The notes: generated by a model from the letters alone, not told the origin. A DNA stretch of 33,913 nt from Cytophagales bacterium CG12_big_fil_rev_8_21_14_0_65_40_12 (GCA_002786855.1 PCUU01000057.1:1-33913), one strand, 5' to 3'; positions 15,944 through 25,358 are shown, counted from the stretch's first letter. Made by a program: numbers and translations.

Positions 15944-16840
15944 CTAGAGCGCCCTTAGAATTTCTTGATGACTTAAAAGCAGAATTGCCAGAATGGCTAA
16001 ACTGATGCCTATTCGATTCAGTAAACTCAGTTTTTCCTTGAAAATCAGAATCGCAAAAATTGTGGAGACGATAATAATTCCAATGTTCAGTGAAGGATAA
16101 AGGATCGCACCATTGTTTTCGAAAGCCGAGAGGGCTTTCAGTTGTAAATAGATAGAAAAGTAGTTGGGTACACCAAGATAAATGCCACCAAGAATGTCCT
16201 TTGGTCGTACTTTGATGCCTTTGATCAAGATGAAAATCAGTCCCAAAATAAAAGCCGATCCAAAGGTGATGATGGGGAAAATGCCTTCCACTTCTTCTTC
16301 AATGAGATTGTGATTGGCATAGTTAAGTGTGGTGTCAATCAAACCTCCCAAAATGAAAACCGCCAATGGCAAGGCAAGGTAAGCTAGGGTAATCTGCTTT
16401 TTGCCAATACTCTCAGAAGCCTGCTTTTTTGAAACCAAATAGATGGCAATAAAGGCTATTGCAATCCCTAAATAATTCCACAAATCGAGCGATGAAGTGC
16501 CGATTTTGAAGATGAATAAGCTAAACAAAACAGGAATGGCCAATGACATTTTGCTTGCTACCGTGGCCACCGCAATCCCTCGGGTTTGGGTAGTTTTTGC
16601 CATTAAATAAAAGGTGCTAACGAACACAATACCCAATACTGCCGCCACTTGAAACCAGCTTTGATCAATGGCAATAGTGGTCTTTATATGCCCGAAACCT
16701 ACATATAGACTGCCAGTAATTACACACACCAAGTAATTGGTGATTATGGCTGGAAAAGTATTGATATTGAATTTAGAGAATGACCTAAAGGACAAGAAAA
16801 TAGCCACATTGGCCAGTATGGTGAGCAGTAGGTAGAACAT
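15944..16840 (-). CDS. DMT superfamily (EamA-like) transporter
   Basis: The protein starts best at the ATG with complement 16838-16840 (MFYLLLTILANVAIFL), giving 298 residues. A longer in-frame start at 16912 would add 24 polar residues before the first helix and lie inside the palindrome array. The protein is hydrophobic throughout and about ten helices can be drawn, in two similar halves, as in EamA/DMT permeases. The late segment AILYPSLNIGIIIVSTIFA and the C-terminal FKEKLSLLNRIGISLAILAI are typical of the second EamA unit. The substrate cannot be predicted; relatives export metabolites such as amino acids. It heads a leftward group with the IMPACT gene. Confidence 0.82.
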   Translation of the reverse strand: MFYLLLTILANVAIFLSFRSFSKFNINTFPAIITNYLVCVITGSLYVGFGHIKTTIAIDQSWFQVAAVLGIVFVSTFYLMAKTTQTRGIAVATVASKMSLAIPVLFSLFIFKIGTSSLDLWNYLGIAIAFIAIYLVSKKQASESIGKKQITLAYLALPLAVFILGGLIDTTLNYANHNLIEEEVEGIFPIITFGSAFILGLIFILIKGIKVRPKDILGGIYLGVPNYFSIYLQLKALSAFENNGAILYPSLNIGIIIVSTIFAILIFKEKLSLLNRIGISLAILAILLLSHQEILRAL

Positions 16841-16900
16841 CGGTTCGAAGGTAAGAAATGGGCTGCGATTTGATCTTCTTTTTGAAAATTTATAGGCGGA

Positions 16901-16947
16901 ATTATACAACATGTATTATACAAGTTGTATATTACAAGTTGTATAAT
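16901..16947. promoter_or_regulatory. Operator-like array of three 11-bp palindromes with a 14-bp period
   Basis: TACAACATGTA (16905-16915), TACAAGTTGTA (16919-16929) and TACAAGTTGTA (16933-16943) start exactly 14 bp apart. The middle unit extends to the perfect 15-bp palindrome TATACAAGTTGTATA (16917-16931). The outer ends, ATTATACAAC (16901-16910) and GTTGTATAAT (16938-16947), form a 10-bp inverted repeat. The array lies between divergent genes and ends 13 bp before the ATPase ATG, so a bound protein would probably block transcription of the ATPase gene. No regulator is encoded beside it. Confidence 0.65.
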
Positions 16948-16960
16948 AAACGAGAGTGTA

Positions 16961-18085
16961 ATGGCTACAATCAATCCGTTTTTGCTGAAAGGCTATGCAG
17001 GAGAGCAATACTTCTGTGACAGAGTTGAAGAAAGTCAAAAAATCATCAATTCTATTCATAACCAGCAAGATTTGACCTTATATGCCTATAGAAGGTTGGG
17101 GAAATCAGCGCTTATTAGGCATGTTGCAACGCAAATGGAAGCGGATTACCATTTTGTATATGCCGACATTTGGGGTACCAGTTCACTCTCAGAATTTGTA
17201 AAAGAATTAACAAATTCGATCATCAAAAGCAATGTTTTTAGCCAAAGAGGTCTTGGTAAAAAGCTACAAGATTTTGTTAAATCTCTTGGTACATCATTCA
17301 CAATTGGCCATGATGGTATGCCTTCTATCGATTTGACGTACAATGATAAATCGAAGGCATTTAAGAATTTGGATGAAATCATAGGGTTTTTAAATGCTCA
17401 AACCAAGCCTGTTGTGTTGGCTATTGATGAGTTTCAGGAAATAAGAAAATATGATTCGGAAGACACCCCAATTGAGGCGGTGTTAAGAAAGCTGACCCAG
17501 CAGAGCAATAATATTCGATTTATTTACAGCGGAAGTGAATTTCACCTGCTAAATGACATTTTCAATAGCTATAACCGCCCATTTTATCAAAGCACAAGAA
17601 TGATAGAGATAGGGCCTATTGAACATGATATTTATAAGGAATTTATTCTTTATCATTTTCAAAAGGGAAACAAAAGTATAGATAACTCATTAGTGGATGA
17701 AATACTTAAATTCACCTATCGACATACCTTTTACGTTCAATCCATTTTCAATCACTTATATAGCCTTTCAAAACAGCCGAAAAATTGGACTGAATTCGAG
17801 AAAATTTACCATCCTTTTATTTTGGAAAAGGGTGTTTTTTATAGTGAACTGCCTAATAGGGTAACTCCTCAGCAATTTGTAATTACCAAGGCATTTGCAA
17901 AGGCTGGAAAGGTGTCATCACCGACCGGAAATGCATTTTTGGATTTGGCAGGCTTGACAAATGCGAGTAGTATGAAAAGGGCAGTACAGGCTTTGTTGGA
18001 TAAGCAGATCCTAATTAAAGAAGGTGAGGATTATAGATTATATGATGTTTTTCTTGAGCACTATTTAAATTTCAACAAACATTAG
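16961..18085 (+). CDS. AAA-type ATPase of the archaeal-ATPase (PF01637-like) family
   Basis: The start at 16961 (MATINPFLLKGYAGEQ) gives 374 residues; an in-frame TTG at 16925 would place the start inside the palindrome array. Walker A is YAYRRLGKSA (K48, S49), where the usual first glycine is replaced, as is common in this family. Walker B is VVLAIDEFQE (D156, E157). IRFIYSGSEFHLLN (about 188-201) fits sensor 1. The C-terminal region (about 290-370) is a winged-helix-like domain. The family has proposed roles in signalling, DNA transactions or defence, but none is proven. The gene stands alone and looks AT-rich, which hints at acquisition. Confidence 0.82.
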   Translation: MATINPFLLKGYAGEQYFCDRVEESQKIINSIHNQQDLTLYAYRRLGKSALIRHVATQMEADYHFVYADIWGTSSLSEFVKELTNSIIKSNVFSQRGLGKKLQDFVKSLGTSFTIGHDGMPSIDLTYNDKSKAFKNLDEIIGFLNAQTKPVVLAIDEFQEIRKYDSEDTPIEAVLRKLTQQSNNIRFIYSGSEFHLLNDIFNSYNRPFYQSTRMIEIGPIEHDIYKEFILYHFQKGNKSIDNSLVDEILKFTYRHTFYVQSIFNHLYSLSKQPKNWTEFEKIYHPFILEKGVFYSELPNRVTPQQFVITKAFAKAGKVSSPTGNAFLDLAGLTNASSMKRAVQALLDKQILIKEGEDYRLYDVFLEHYLNFNKH

Positions 18086-18090
18086 CAACT

Positions 18091-18477
18091 GTGAAAAAAC
18101 CAGAAGTATATAATTTCGATTCCAAACCCGATTTACGCGGCAACCTCACCTTTTTAGAAGAGTTGAAGGATGTGCCCTTTGAAGTAAAACGGGTGTATTG
18201 GCTCTATGCCCTACCTGAGCAACAGGTCCGGGGCGATCATGCCCATAAAACTGGTGAACAAGTCATTATTGCGGTGCAAGGCAAAATCGAAGTGCTATTA
18301 GAATCCCAAAAAGGCGAGTTGTTCAATTGCACCTTGGACAAGCCCGACAAAGGGCTTTATATTCCGCCTTTGTGGTGGGGAAAGATGATTTTCAGTAAGA
18401 ATGCTCTGATGATTGGACTAGCTTCGGATGAGTACAATGAGGACGATTACATTAGAAGTAGAAAGGATTTTAGATGA
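18091..18477 (+). CDS. dTDP-sugar 3,4-ketoisomerase-like cupin (FdtA/QdtA, WxcM-like)
   Basis: The 128-residue cupin uses a GTG start five bases after the ATPase stop. RGDHAHKTGEQVIIAVQGKI (47-66) contains the HxH pair (His50, His52) of the FdtA/QdtA family, followed by YIPPLWWGKM. These enzymes convert dTDP-4-keto-6-deoxyglucose to the 3-keto isomer on the way to amino sugars such as Fuc3NAc or Qui3NAc. The usual partner aminotransferase (FdtB/QdtB) is not in the window, so the exact product is open. It overlaps the next gene by 4 bp (ATGA) and probably begins a surface-glycan operon. Confidence 0.82.
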   Translation: MKKPEVYNFDSKPDLRGNLTFLEELKDVPFEVKRVYWLYALPEQQVRGDHAHKTGEQVIIAVQGKIEVLLESQKGELFNCTLDKPDKGLYIPPLWWGKMIFSKNALMIGLASDEYNEDDYIRSRKDFR

Positions 18478-19415
18478 GAAACCTCAAAGTAGTTGAGCAA
18501 GCATCCCTAATTGCTGAAAAGCAATTTGCTCAAATTCTCTATACATCGAAGACCTTTTTGGAGGTGAATAATAACCTTCCTCAGATTCATTTTTGGCTGA
18601 TGGAAACCACTGACCAAACTGCTTTAGGGCACGTTAGCTTTTCTTTAGAAGAAGGTAAAGCCTTAAGTCCGGCCAAAGCTCCTTTTGGTGGTTTTTCGTT
18701 GGCAGATTCACTCAAAAGTGAAGAACTTACCTTTTTTATTTTTGAAGTAATTAGAAAACTTAAAAATTTGAATATCAGTGCTATTTACCTAAAGTCGGCA
18801 CCAGATAATTATGGAATTCATCTTTCTGTTTTAAACCAAAACCTAGTCTATGCTGGCTTTTCGGGACTGAAGGATTTTGAATATCAAAGCATTATGGTAA
18901 CCGATGAGGCTTTTGATTCGAAGATAGCTGAAATGGAAAATCGTAAGTTGAAGAAGTGCGAAAAAGAGGGCTTCGAATTTAAATTACTGTCTCAAAACCA
19001 TCTGCACGCAGTTTTTCAATTTGTAAAAGCCCATAGAGACGAAAAGGGCTATGATTTTTCAATGGATTGGGAAAGTCTAAAAATGGCCAATTTGGCTTTG
19101 CCCAATATCTATTTACCCATGGCGGTTTTTGACGGCCCTAAAATGATTGCCGCTACCATAGCCATAAGGGCTATCGACAAGGTGCTTTATAATTTCTCGC
19201 CTGCCCATGATTGGGACTATCATCAATTCAGTCCGGTAGTAATGCTCACGCAAGGTTTATATCATTTTTGCCAAACCAACGGCTTTACCCACCTCGACTT
19301 GGGGACTTCCTACTTGGATGATGCCATTAATGAAGGACTAAAGTCTTTCAAATCTCGTTTAGGGGCTGAAACCTTTTTTGGTCACAGTTATCATAAAATC
19401 TTATCTTCACATTAA
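18474..19415 (+). CDS. FemAB/GNAT-like acyltransferase family protein
   Basis: The 313-residue soluble protein fits a double-GNAT, FemAB-like fold (Acetyltransf_6 type). The second half has RKLKKCEKEGFEFKLL (about 157-172), a strand region PMAVFDGPKMIAATIAIRAI (about 218-237), and TQGLYHFCQTNGFTHLDLGTSY, which is typical of the C-terminal GNAT lobe. ATGA overlap with the ketoisomerase gene and a 5 bp gap to the flippase gene imply one operon. In this setting it may acylate a sugar nucleotide or lipid-linked sugar, but no substrate is visible. Individual catalytic residues cannot be assigned. Confidence 0.65.
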   Translation: MRNLKVVEQASLIAEKQFAQILYTSKTFLEVNNNLPQIHFWLMETTDQTALGHVSFSLEEGKALSPAKAPFGGFSLADSLKSEELTFFIFEVIRKLKNLNISAIYLKSAPDNYGIHLSVLNQNLVYAGFSGLKDFEYQSIMVTDEAFDSKIAEMENRKLKKCEKEGFEFKLLSQNHLHAVFQFVKAHRDEKGYDFSMDWESLKMANLALPNIYLPMAVFDGPKMIAATIAIRAIDKVLYNFSPAHDWDYHQFSPVVMLTQGLYHFCQTNGFTHLDLGTSYLDDAINEGLKSFKSRLGAETFFGHSYHKILSSH

Positions 19416-19420
19416 AATTT

Positions 19421-20725
19421 TTGCGGTTGTCCTCTCAATTCTTTAAAAGTTCGAAATGGTCATTCATGGCGGTGGTTTTCCGCGCTTTAGGTGGATTGAC
19501 CATCAACAAACTTTTTGCGGTTTTCTTCGGCACCAATGGCATTACACTGCTTTCTCATTTTCAAAACCTCACTTCGCTATTCACTCTGCTTCCTTCCGAG
19601 GGAATCAATCGAGCAATAATGAAGCACTGGTCCGATCCAAAAGCCAGCGAAGAAAGTAAATTTAAAATATGGCAGACGGGTTTTTGGTTGACCAATGTGC
19701 TTTTTATTGCCGTTTTTGCATTGCTGTACTTCTGGAAAAGAGACTTTTTCTTTGCTCGCTTTATTGAACATTATAGCGTAGAGCGCTTTCTCTCAATTTT
19801 CCTTCCCGCTGTCTTCCTCATGCTCATGACGGCACTCCTCAACTCCATTATTTTGGCCTATAGAGATGTAAAAGCATATGCACTGATCAGTATTGGCGGA
19901 ATGATTTTGTTGGTGAGCACAGTTGTAATTACAGTAGCTAAGGGAAATCTAAATCTGGCCCTATTGAGCTTTGTGGTCGGCTATTCGCTGATGTTCTTTT
20001 GTGCTCTTGCTTATTTTATCATTCACAGAAAAAGGGTCAAACTGCAATTTGGTTTGCCAAATGGGGACGCTCTAAAGAAGATTGGGCATTTTATACTCAT
20101 GGCGCTCAGTGCCATTGCCCTGGGCAAACTGCTCGATTTTGTGGTAAGAGATTATGTGATAGAGCTATACGGACTTAATCGCACTGGCCTTTGGCAATCG
20201 GTAACCAAAATGTCATCAAGCTATTTACTTGTTTTTAGTGGTACGGTTGGGGTTGTCTATTATCCTAAAATGGCCTCGCTAATCCATGACGATGAAGCGC
20301 TTCGCAAATATGTGGGTAAAGTAATGGCTTTCGTGGCCTTTGTTACTTTCATCTGTTTGGGGATTTATTACTTGAATAGAACTTTCATTTTGCAGTTGTT
20401 TTTCGATAAAGGTTTCGAACAGGCAGCGTATTTGGTCAGGTTTCAGACGATAGGCGACTTTTTCTGTATTCTATCATATTTATTAGCTTACCTTTTAAGC
20501 GCTAGAGTGAAAACCTTTAAGTACATGGTGGCCCAAGTATTCTCTGCAGGGATTTATTTGCTTTTGATCTATCTGTTGATGGATCGGTTCAACCTCGAAG
20601 CCCTGACTCTCGCTTATTTATGGAGGCATATTGGCTTTTTCTTGATCCTTGTCCTATTCAATAGGAAATTGCTTTTCCCGAAAATTAGCGAAATAGAAGA
20701 ATCAGTAATGAACAAAGTACGATGA
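19421..20725 (+). CDS. Wzx-like polysaccharide flippase (MATE/MOP superfamily)
   Basis: The 434-residue protein has 12 predicted membrane helices and the character of an O-antigen translocase. The N-terminus KSSKWSFMAVVFRALGGLTINKLFAVFFG is typical: one helix, then the K-L-F/A-x-x-F-G segment at about 29-36. A central VVRDYVIELYGLNRTGLWQSV (about 239-259) matches the family. TTG is used as start; a second TTG two codons later is an alternative. Wzx proteins flip undecaprenyl-linked repeat units across the inner membrane. No polymerase (Wzy) lies nearby, so the substrate may be completed by genes elsewhere. Confidence 0.82.
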   Translation: MRLSSQFFKSSKWSFMAVVFRALGGLTINKLFAVFFGTNGITLLSHFQNLTSLFTLLPSEGINRAIMKHWSDPKASEESKFKIWQTGFWLTNVLFIAVFALLYFWKRDFFFARFIEHYSVERFLSIFLPAVFLMLMTALLNSIILAYRDVKAYALISIGGMILLVSTVVITVAKGNLNLALLSFVVGYSLMFFCALAYFIIHRKRVKLQFGLPNGDALKKIGHFILMALSAIALGKLLDFVVRDYVIELYGLNRTGLWQSVTKMSSSYLLVFSGTVGVVYYPKMASLIHDDEALRKYVGKVMAFVAFVTFICLGIYYLNRTFILQLFFDKGFEQAAYLVRFQTIGDFFCILSYLLAYLLSARVKTFKYMVAQVFSAGIYLLLIYLLMDRFNLEALTLAYLWRHIGFFLILVLFNRKLLFPKISEIEESVMNKVR

Positions 20726-20744
20726 TGGCCCTAAAACTACACCT

Positions 20745-21695
20745 ATGCACATGAAGCCCCTCGTTTCGGTGATTTGCATCTCGTATAATCATGCCCCCTT
20801 TATTCAAGAGGCTTTGAATTCTGTTTTCGGGCAAACTTACCCAAATCTAGAACTGATTATTTTGGATGATGCGAGCAAAGATGAGAGCCAAAAAATCATC
20901 GAAGGGCTGATTCAGGAAAGAACAAATACCACCTTCTATCCACACGCCAAAAATGAGGGCTATACACGTACGTTCAATGAAGGATTGAAGAAGGCCAAGG
21001 GCGAATTTATTGTGGACTTCGCATTGGATGACGTAATGCTTCCTGATTTCATTGAAAAAAGTATCGAACGATTGACAGACTTAGGAGGTGATTATGGCAT
21101 CAGCTTTTCGAATGCCCAATACATCAATGCCCAATCTGAAGTAGTTGGTGATCATAACGCGATCTTAAGAAAGAAAGGATTGATGGATCAAATTCCAGAA
21201 GGAGATGTCTTTGAAATGATATTGAAACGCTATTTCATCTGCACCCCAACTATGGTCATTCGTAAAGTGGTTTTTGACCGAATGGGAGGGTATGACGAAG
21301 CTTTAGCTTATGAAGATTTCGATTTTTGGGTACGATCTTCCCGCCAATTCCAATACGCATATATTGATGAAGTGCTGGCGCAAAAACGAAAGCTCGAAAC
21401 CAGCATGTCTGCTAATAGGTATCGCCACAGACAAAACCAGCAAATGGCCTCTATTTTGAAAGTTTGCCAAAAAGCATTTACCCTTTGTAAATCCAAAGCT
21501 GAACTCAATGCCCTGAAAGAACGGCTCTACTACGAACACCGACAATGCATAAGGCATGAGGCTTACCCTTTGGCACAGGAATACCTGGCATTGATCAAGT
21601 TAGTTCATGGTAATTGGGTAAAAACACGAATAGTTGCAGGCCTCATTGGGTTTGGGATTGATTTTTCTAGAAAGAAGAAAACGTTTGAATACTAG
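20745..21695 (+). CDS. Family 2 glycosyltransferase
   Basis: The 316-residue protein begins with PLVSVICISYNHAPFIQEAL (5-24), the nucleotide-binding start of GT2 enzymes. ELIILDDASKDES (about 36-48) and FALDDVMLPDF (DxD-like, about 96-106) follow. The acceptor region has RMGGYDEALAYEDFDFWVR (about 174-192) with the ED motif. No membrane helix is seen, so it is a cytoplasmic, inverting transferase acting on a lipid-linked acceptor. It lies 19 bp after the flippase gene and probably ends the surface-glycan operon; 79 bp separate it from the pyruvate carboxylase gene. Confidence 0.9.
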   Translation: MHMKPLVSVICISYNHAPFIQEALNSVFGQTYPNLELIILDDASKDESQKIIEGLIQERTNTTFYPHAKNEGYTRTFNEGLKKAKGEFIVDFALDDVMLPDFIEKSIERLTDLGGDYGISFSNAQYINAQSEVVGDHNAILRKKGLMDQIPEGDVFEMILKRYFICTPTMVIRKVVFDRMGGYDEALAYEDFDFWVRSSRQFQYAYIDEVLAQKRKLETSMSANRYRHRQNQQMASILKVCQKAFTLCKSKAELNALKERLYYEHRQCIRHEAYPLAQEYLALIKLVHGNWVKTRIVAGLIGFGIDFSRKKKTFEY

Positions 21696-21774
21696 AATTT
21701 CTGCAATCAATTCCGATTTGGGTTTCCTTTCCCGCTAAAAACATTATCTTACTCACCTTGCACAATTCTATAAT

Positions 21775-24700
21775 ATGATGCCCGAAATCAAAAAAATAAC
21801 CAAAATCCTTGTTGCCAACCGTGGTGAAATTGCTATTCGCGTTTTACGTGCTGCTTCTGAATTGAAAATCAGAACAGTAGCCATGTACACTTATGAAGAT
21901 CGCTATTCATTGCATAGGTACAAGGCAGATGAAGCTTATCAAATCGGAGAAAATGACGAGCCACTTAAGCCTTATTTGGACATTGAAGAAATCATCACAC
22001 TCGCAAAAAATGAAGGTGTAGACGCAATTCACCCTGGCTACGGATTTTTATCTGAGAATGTACGTTTTGTTCGAGCATGCAAAGAAGCAGGGATCATTTT
22101 CATTGGCCCAGAACCCGAGGTCATGGAAAGGCTTGGCGATAAAGTTCAAGCCAAGATCGTAGCGAAAAATGCTGAAGTACCGCTTATCGAGGACAGCCAT
22201 GAACTTTTAACTACTTCGTCCATTGCCCTGAAAGAAGCCAAAAGAATTGGCTTCCCAGTAATGGTAAAAGCTGCTGCTGGCGGTGGTGGCCGTGGAATGC
22301 GTGTCGTGCGCGAAGAAGCCGATCTAGAAAAGTCTTTCAACGAAGCTAAAGGAGAATCGCTGAAGGCATTTGGTGATGACACTATGTTTTTGGAGAAGTT
22401 TATAGACAATCCCAAGCATATTGAAGTCCAGATAATGGGCGATAACTACGGTAATTTGGTGCATTTGTACGAAAGAGATTGCTCTGTACAAAGGCGTTAC
22501 CAAAAAGTGGTGGAGGTGGCTCCTTCTGTCAATCTAAAGCAAGAAACCAAGGATAAGCTTTACGAATACGCATTAAAAATCACCAAAGAGGTGAATTACA
22601 ATAATGTGGGTACAGTTGAGTTTTTGGTCGATGCAGATGAGAATATTTATTTCATCGAAGTAAATCCTAGAATACAAGTAGAGCATACCATTACCGAAGA
22701 AATCACTGGAATTGATATCGTTCGAACTCAAATTGAAATTGCGCAGGGCTACCCGTTAGACGATCCACGGATTTTCATCAAAAGTCAAGAAGATGTGCAA
22801 TGCAATGGCTTTGCCATTCAATGTAGAATTACCACAGAAGACCCCGAAAACGGATTTAAACCTGATTACGGAACCATTATCGCTTATCGAAGTGCAGGTG
22901 GTTTCGGGATTCGACTCGATGCGGGTAACTGTTATGCAGGTGTGACTATTTCGCCTTTCTTCGATTCAATGTTGGTGAAGATTTCTGCCAAAGGGCGAAC
23001 ATTGAAAGGTGCTTCGCAAAGATTGCAAAGAGCACTTTCAGAGTTCAGGATCAGAGGAGTAAAGACCAATAAAGGCTTTTTAGAGAATGTTTTAAAGAAT
23101 CCAACTTTCTACAAAGGCGAGGCCACCGTGAAGTTCATAGAGTCTCATCCAGAGCTTTTCGAAATGCCTAGGTTCAACAATAGGGCAACAAGATTGCTCA
23201 ATTATTTAGGCGAAGTGGCTGTGAATGGCAATCCTAATGTGAAAAAAATCGATCCCTCCATTCAATTCAGAGAGCCAAAAATCCCAAGCTTCAGCCGTTT
23301 CGCGCCTCATCCCGATGGCACAAAGCAAATTTTAGATCAAAAAGGCCCCGATGGCCTTGCCACTTGGATCAAAGAACAAAAGCAGATTCTATTTACCGAT
23401 ACGACTTTTAGAGATGCCCATCAATCACTCTTAGCAACAAGAATGCGGACTTTGGATATTCTCAATGTGGCCGAAGGCTTCACCAAAAATCACCCAGAAA
23501 TCTTCTCTTTAGAAATGTGGGGTGGGGCAACCTTCGATGTTTCGATGCGGTTCCTCCATGAAAACCCATGGGAGAGACTGAGGCTTATTCGGCAAGCGGC
23601 TCCGAACGTACTTACTCAAATGCTATTGCGCGGTTCTAATGGTGTTGGCTACAAGGCCTATCCCGATAATTTAATTGAGAAGTTTATCGAGAAATCTGCA
23701 GAAAATGGGATGGACGTTTTCAGGATTTTTGATTCCCTCAATTGGATTGAAAACATGAAGGTGAGTATCAAAACGGTGAGGGAAAGAACTAATTCCGTGG
23801 CCGAAGCTTGTATTTGCTATACTGGTAATGTGCTGGAAGCTAATTCTAAGTTCAACCTTCAGTATTACACTGATATGGCCAAAGCGCTGGAAGATGAAGG
23901 TGCCCATATACTTTGTATCAAAGACATGGCTGGTCTTTTACAACCAAGAGCAGCAGCCGTTTTGATTCCCGCTTTAAAAGAAGCCGTGAATTTGCCTATT
24001 CATTTACATACCCACGATACCTCATCCATGCAGGCCACAACTTATTTCGAGGCCATAAATGCTGGGGTTGATATTGTGGATGTGGCAATCGCTTCCATGT
24101 CTGGGCTTACTTCGCAACCTAATTTCAACTCATTGTTGGCCAGCTTAAATGGCCATGAACGTGAGTCGAATATTGATTTGGGCAAGCTCAATGAGTATTC
24201 TAATTATTGGGAAGATGTGAGGGAATTCTATTACCCTTTCGAAAGTGGCTTAAAGGCAGGCACGGCCCAAGTCTATGACCACGAAATCCCTGGAGGTCAG
24301 TACTCTAATCTTCGTCCACAGGCTACCGCTTTGGGCTTAGAGCATAAATTCGAAGAAGTTAAAAAGAACTACGCCATCGTCAATAAGCTGTTCGGTGGTT
24401 TGGTCAAGGTAACGCCATCATCAAAAGTGGTGGGCGATATGGCGATTTACATGACCTCGAACAACCTTACTGTAGAAGATATCATGACGCGGGGCGAAAC
24501 GCTATCTTTTCCAGAGTCGGTGGTGAGCTTATTCAGGGGTGATTTGGGGCAAATGCCCGGTGGTTTTCCGCAAGACATTTCAAAAATCATTTTGAAGGGG
24601 CAGAAGCCATTCACAGACCGGCCAAATGCGCACTTAACCCCAATAGATTTCGAAAAAGAGTTCGCACAATTTCAGAAGGATTTCGATGAGTTTTGCGATG

Positions 24701-25221
24701 AACTGGATTTCATTTCTTACCTATTGTACCCAAAGGTTTTCAAGGAATTCCACATGCACTGGTTAAATTATGGTGAAGTAAGACACTTACCTACCAAGGC
24801 TTTCTTCTATGGTTTAAAGGAGAATGAAGAAATTTTTGTCCAAATCGGAAGAGGCAAGCACATCATTGTTAAGAAACTATACAAGTCTGAACCTGACGAA
24901 AATGGGCTGAGAAAAGTCTATTTTGAACTGAATGGGCAAACACGTGTGATTGAGGTGAAAGATCAAAATTTCAAGGTCACCAAAGCGCAGCACCGCAAGG
25001 CCGAAGGAGCGAAAGAAATTGGCTCGCCATTGCAAGGAAGGTTGGCGGAACTTAGGGTAGCCGTTGGGCAGAGTGTAAAAGAAAACTCAGCCTTATTTGT
25101 GATTGAAGCCATGAAGATGGAAACTACTGTATCAGCATCAAAAGCAGGGGTGGTCAAGAAAATCCATTTGCCAGTGGGTGAAATGGTTTATCCAGAAGAT
25201 TTGGTGATAGAACTTGAATAG
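21775..25221 (+). CDS. pyc: Pyruvate carboxylase
   Basis: The 1148-residue single-chain enzyme has all pyruvate carboxylase domains. The biotin carboxylase domain covers about 1-460: ILVANRGEIAIRVLRAA, the ATP-grasp loop KAAAGGGGRGM at about 163-173, and FIEVNPRIQVEHT. The carboxyltransferase TIM barrel begins near FTDTTFRDAHQSLLATRM (about 538) and contains HLHTHDTSS. The C-terminal biotinyl domain has EAMKMET with biotinylated Lys1114. It makes oxaloacetate from pyruvate, bicarbonate and ATP. The two in-frame ATG codons at 21775 and 21778 are equivalent. It is probably transcribed separately from its glycan neighbours. Confidence 0.97.
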   Translation: MMPEIKKITKILVANRGEIAIRVLRAASELKIRTVAMYTYEDRYSLHRYKADEAYQIGENDEPLKPYLDIEEIITLAKNEGVDAIHPGYGFLSENVRFVRACKEAGIIFIGPEPEVMERLGDKVQAKIVAKNAEVPLIEDSHELLTTSSIALKEAKRIGFPVMVKAAAGGGGRGMRVVREEADLEKSFNEAKGESLKAFGDDTMFLEKFIDNPKHIEVQIMGDNYGNLVHLYERDCSVQRRYQKVVEVAPSVNLKQETKDKLYEYALKITKEVNYNNVGTVEFLVDADENIYFIEVNPRIQVEHTITEEITGIDIVRTQIEIAQGYPLDDPRIFIKSQEDVQCNGFAIQCRITTEDPENGFKPDYGTIIAYRSAGGFGIRLDAGNCYAGVTISPFFDSMLVKISAKGRTLKGASQRLQRALSEFRIRGVKTNKGFLENVLKNPTFYKGEATVKFIESHPELFEMPRFNNRATRLLNYLGEVAVNGNPNVKKIDPSIQFREPKIPSFSRFAPHPDGTKQILDQKGPDGLATWIKEQKQILFTDTTFRDAHQSLLATRMRTLDILNVAEGFTKNHPEIFSLEMWGGATFDVSMRFLHENPWERLRLIRQAAPNVLTQMLLRGSNGVGYKAYPDNLIEKFIEKSAENGMDVFRIFDSLNWIENMKVSIKTVRERTNSVAEACICYTGNVLEANSKFNLQYYTDMAKALEDEGAHILCIKDMAGLLQPRAAAVLIPALKEAVNLPIHLHTHDTSSMQATTYFEAINAGVDIVDVAIASMSGLTSQPNFNSLLASLNGHERESNIDLGKLNEYSNYWEDVREFYYPFESGLKAGTAQVYDHEIPGGQYSNLRPQATALGLEHKFEEVKKNYAIVNKLFGGLVKVTPSSKVVGDMAIYMTSNNLTVEDIMTRGETLSFPESVVSLFRGDLGQMPGGFPQDISKIILKGQKPFTDRPNAHLTPIDFEKEFAQFQKDFDEFCDELDFISYLLYPKVFKEFHMHWLNYGEVRHLPTKAFFYGLKENEEIFVQIGRGKHIIVKKLYKSEPDENGLRKVYFELNGQTRVIEVKDQNFKVTKAQHRKAEGAKEIGSPLQGRLAELRVAVGQSVKENSALFVIEAMKMETTVSASKAGVVKKIHLPVGEMVYPEDLVIELE

Positions 25222-25358
25222 TGCTTGGCTTCGCATTTTCTAAGAAAGTGTTAGGAAATTGAATTACATAAGAACTATCTTTTATTGATATCGCAGCTGA
25301 ATGGCAAGGAAATGATGCAAGAATTAAAGTGTTTAGAGGGGCTGATGGTCAGTGTTGA

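Noticed and set aside
16841-16912. Longer start of the DMT transporter
   Set aside because: It adds 24 polar residues before the first helix and runs into the palindrome array; the ATG at 16840 fits the family.
21696-21774. Riboswitch or strong promoter before pyruvate carboxylase
   Set aside because: Only 79 bp are available; TTTG at 21717 and TATCTTAC at 21745 have the wrong spacing (24 bp), and no conserved riboswitch structure is recognisable.
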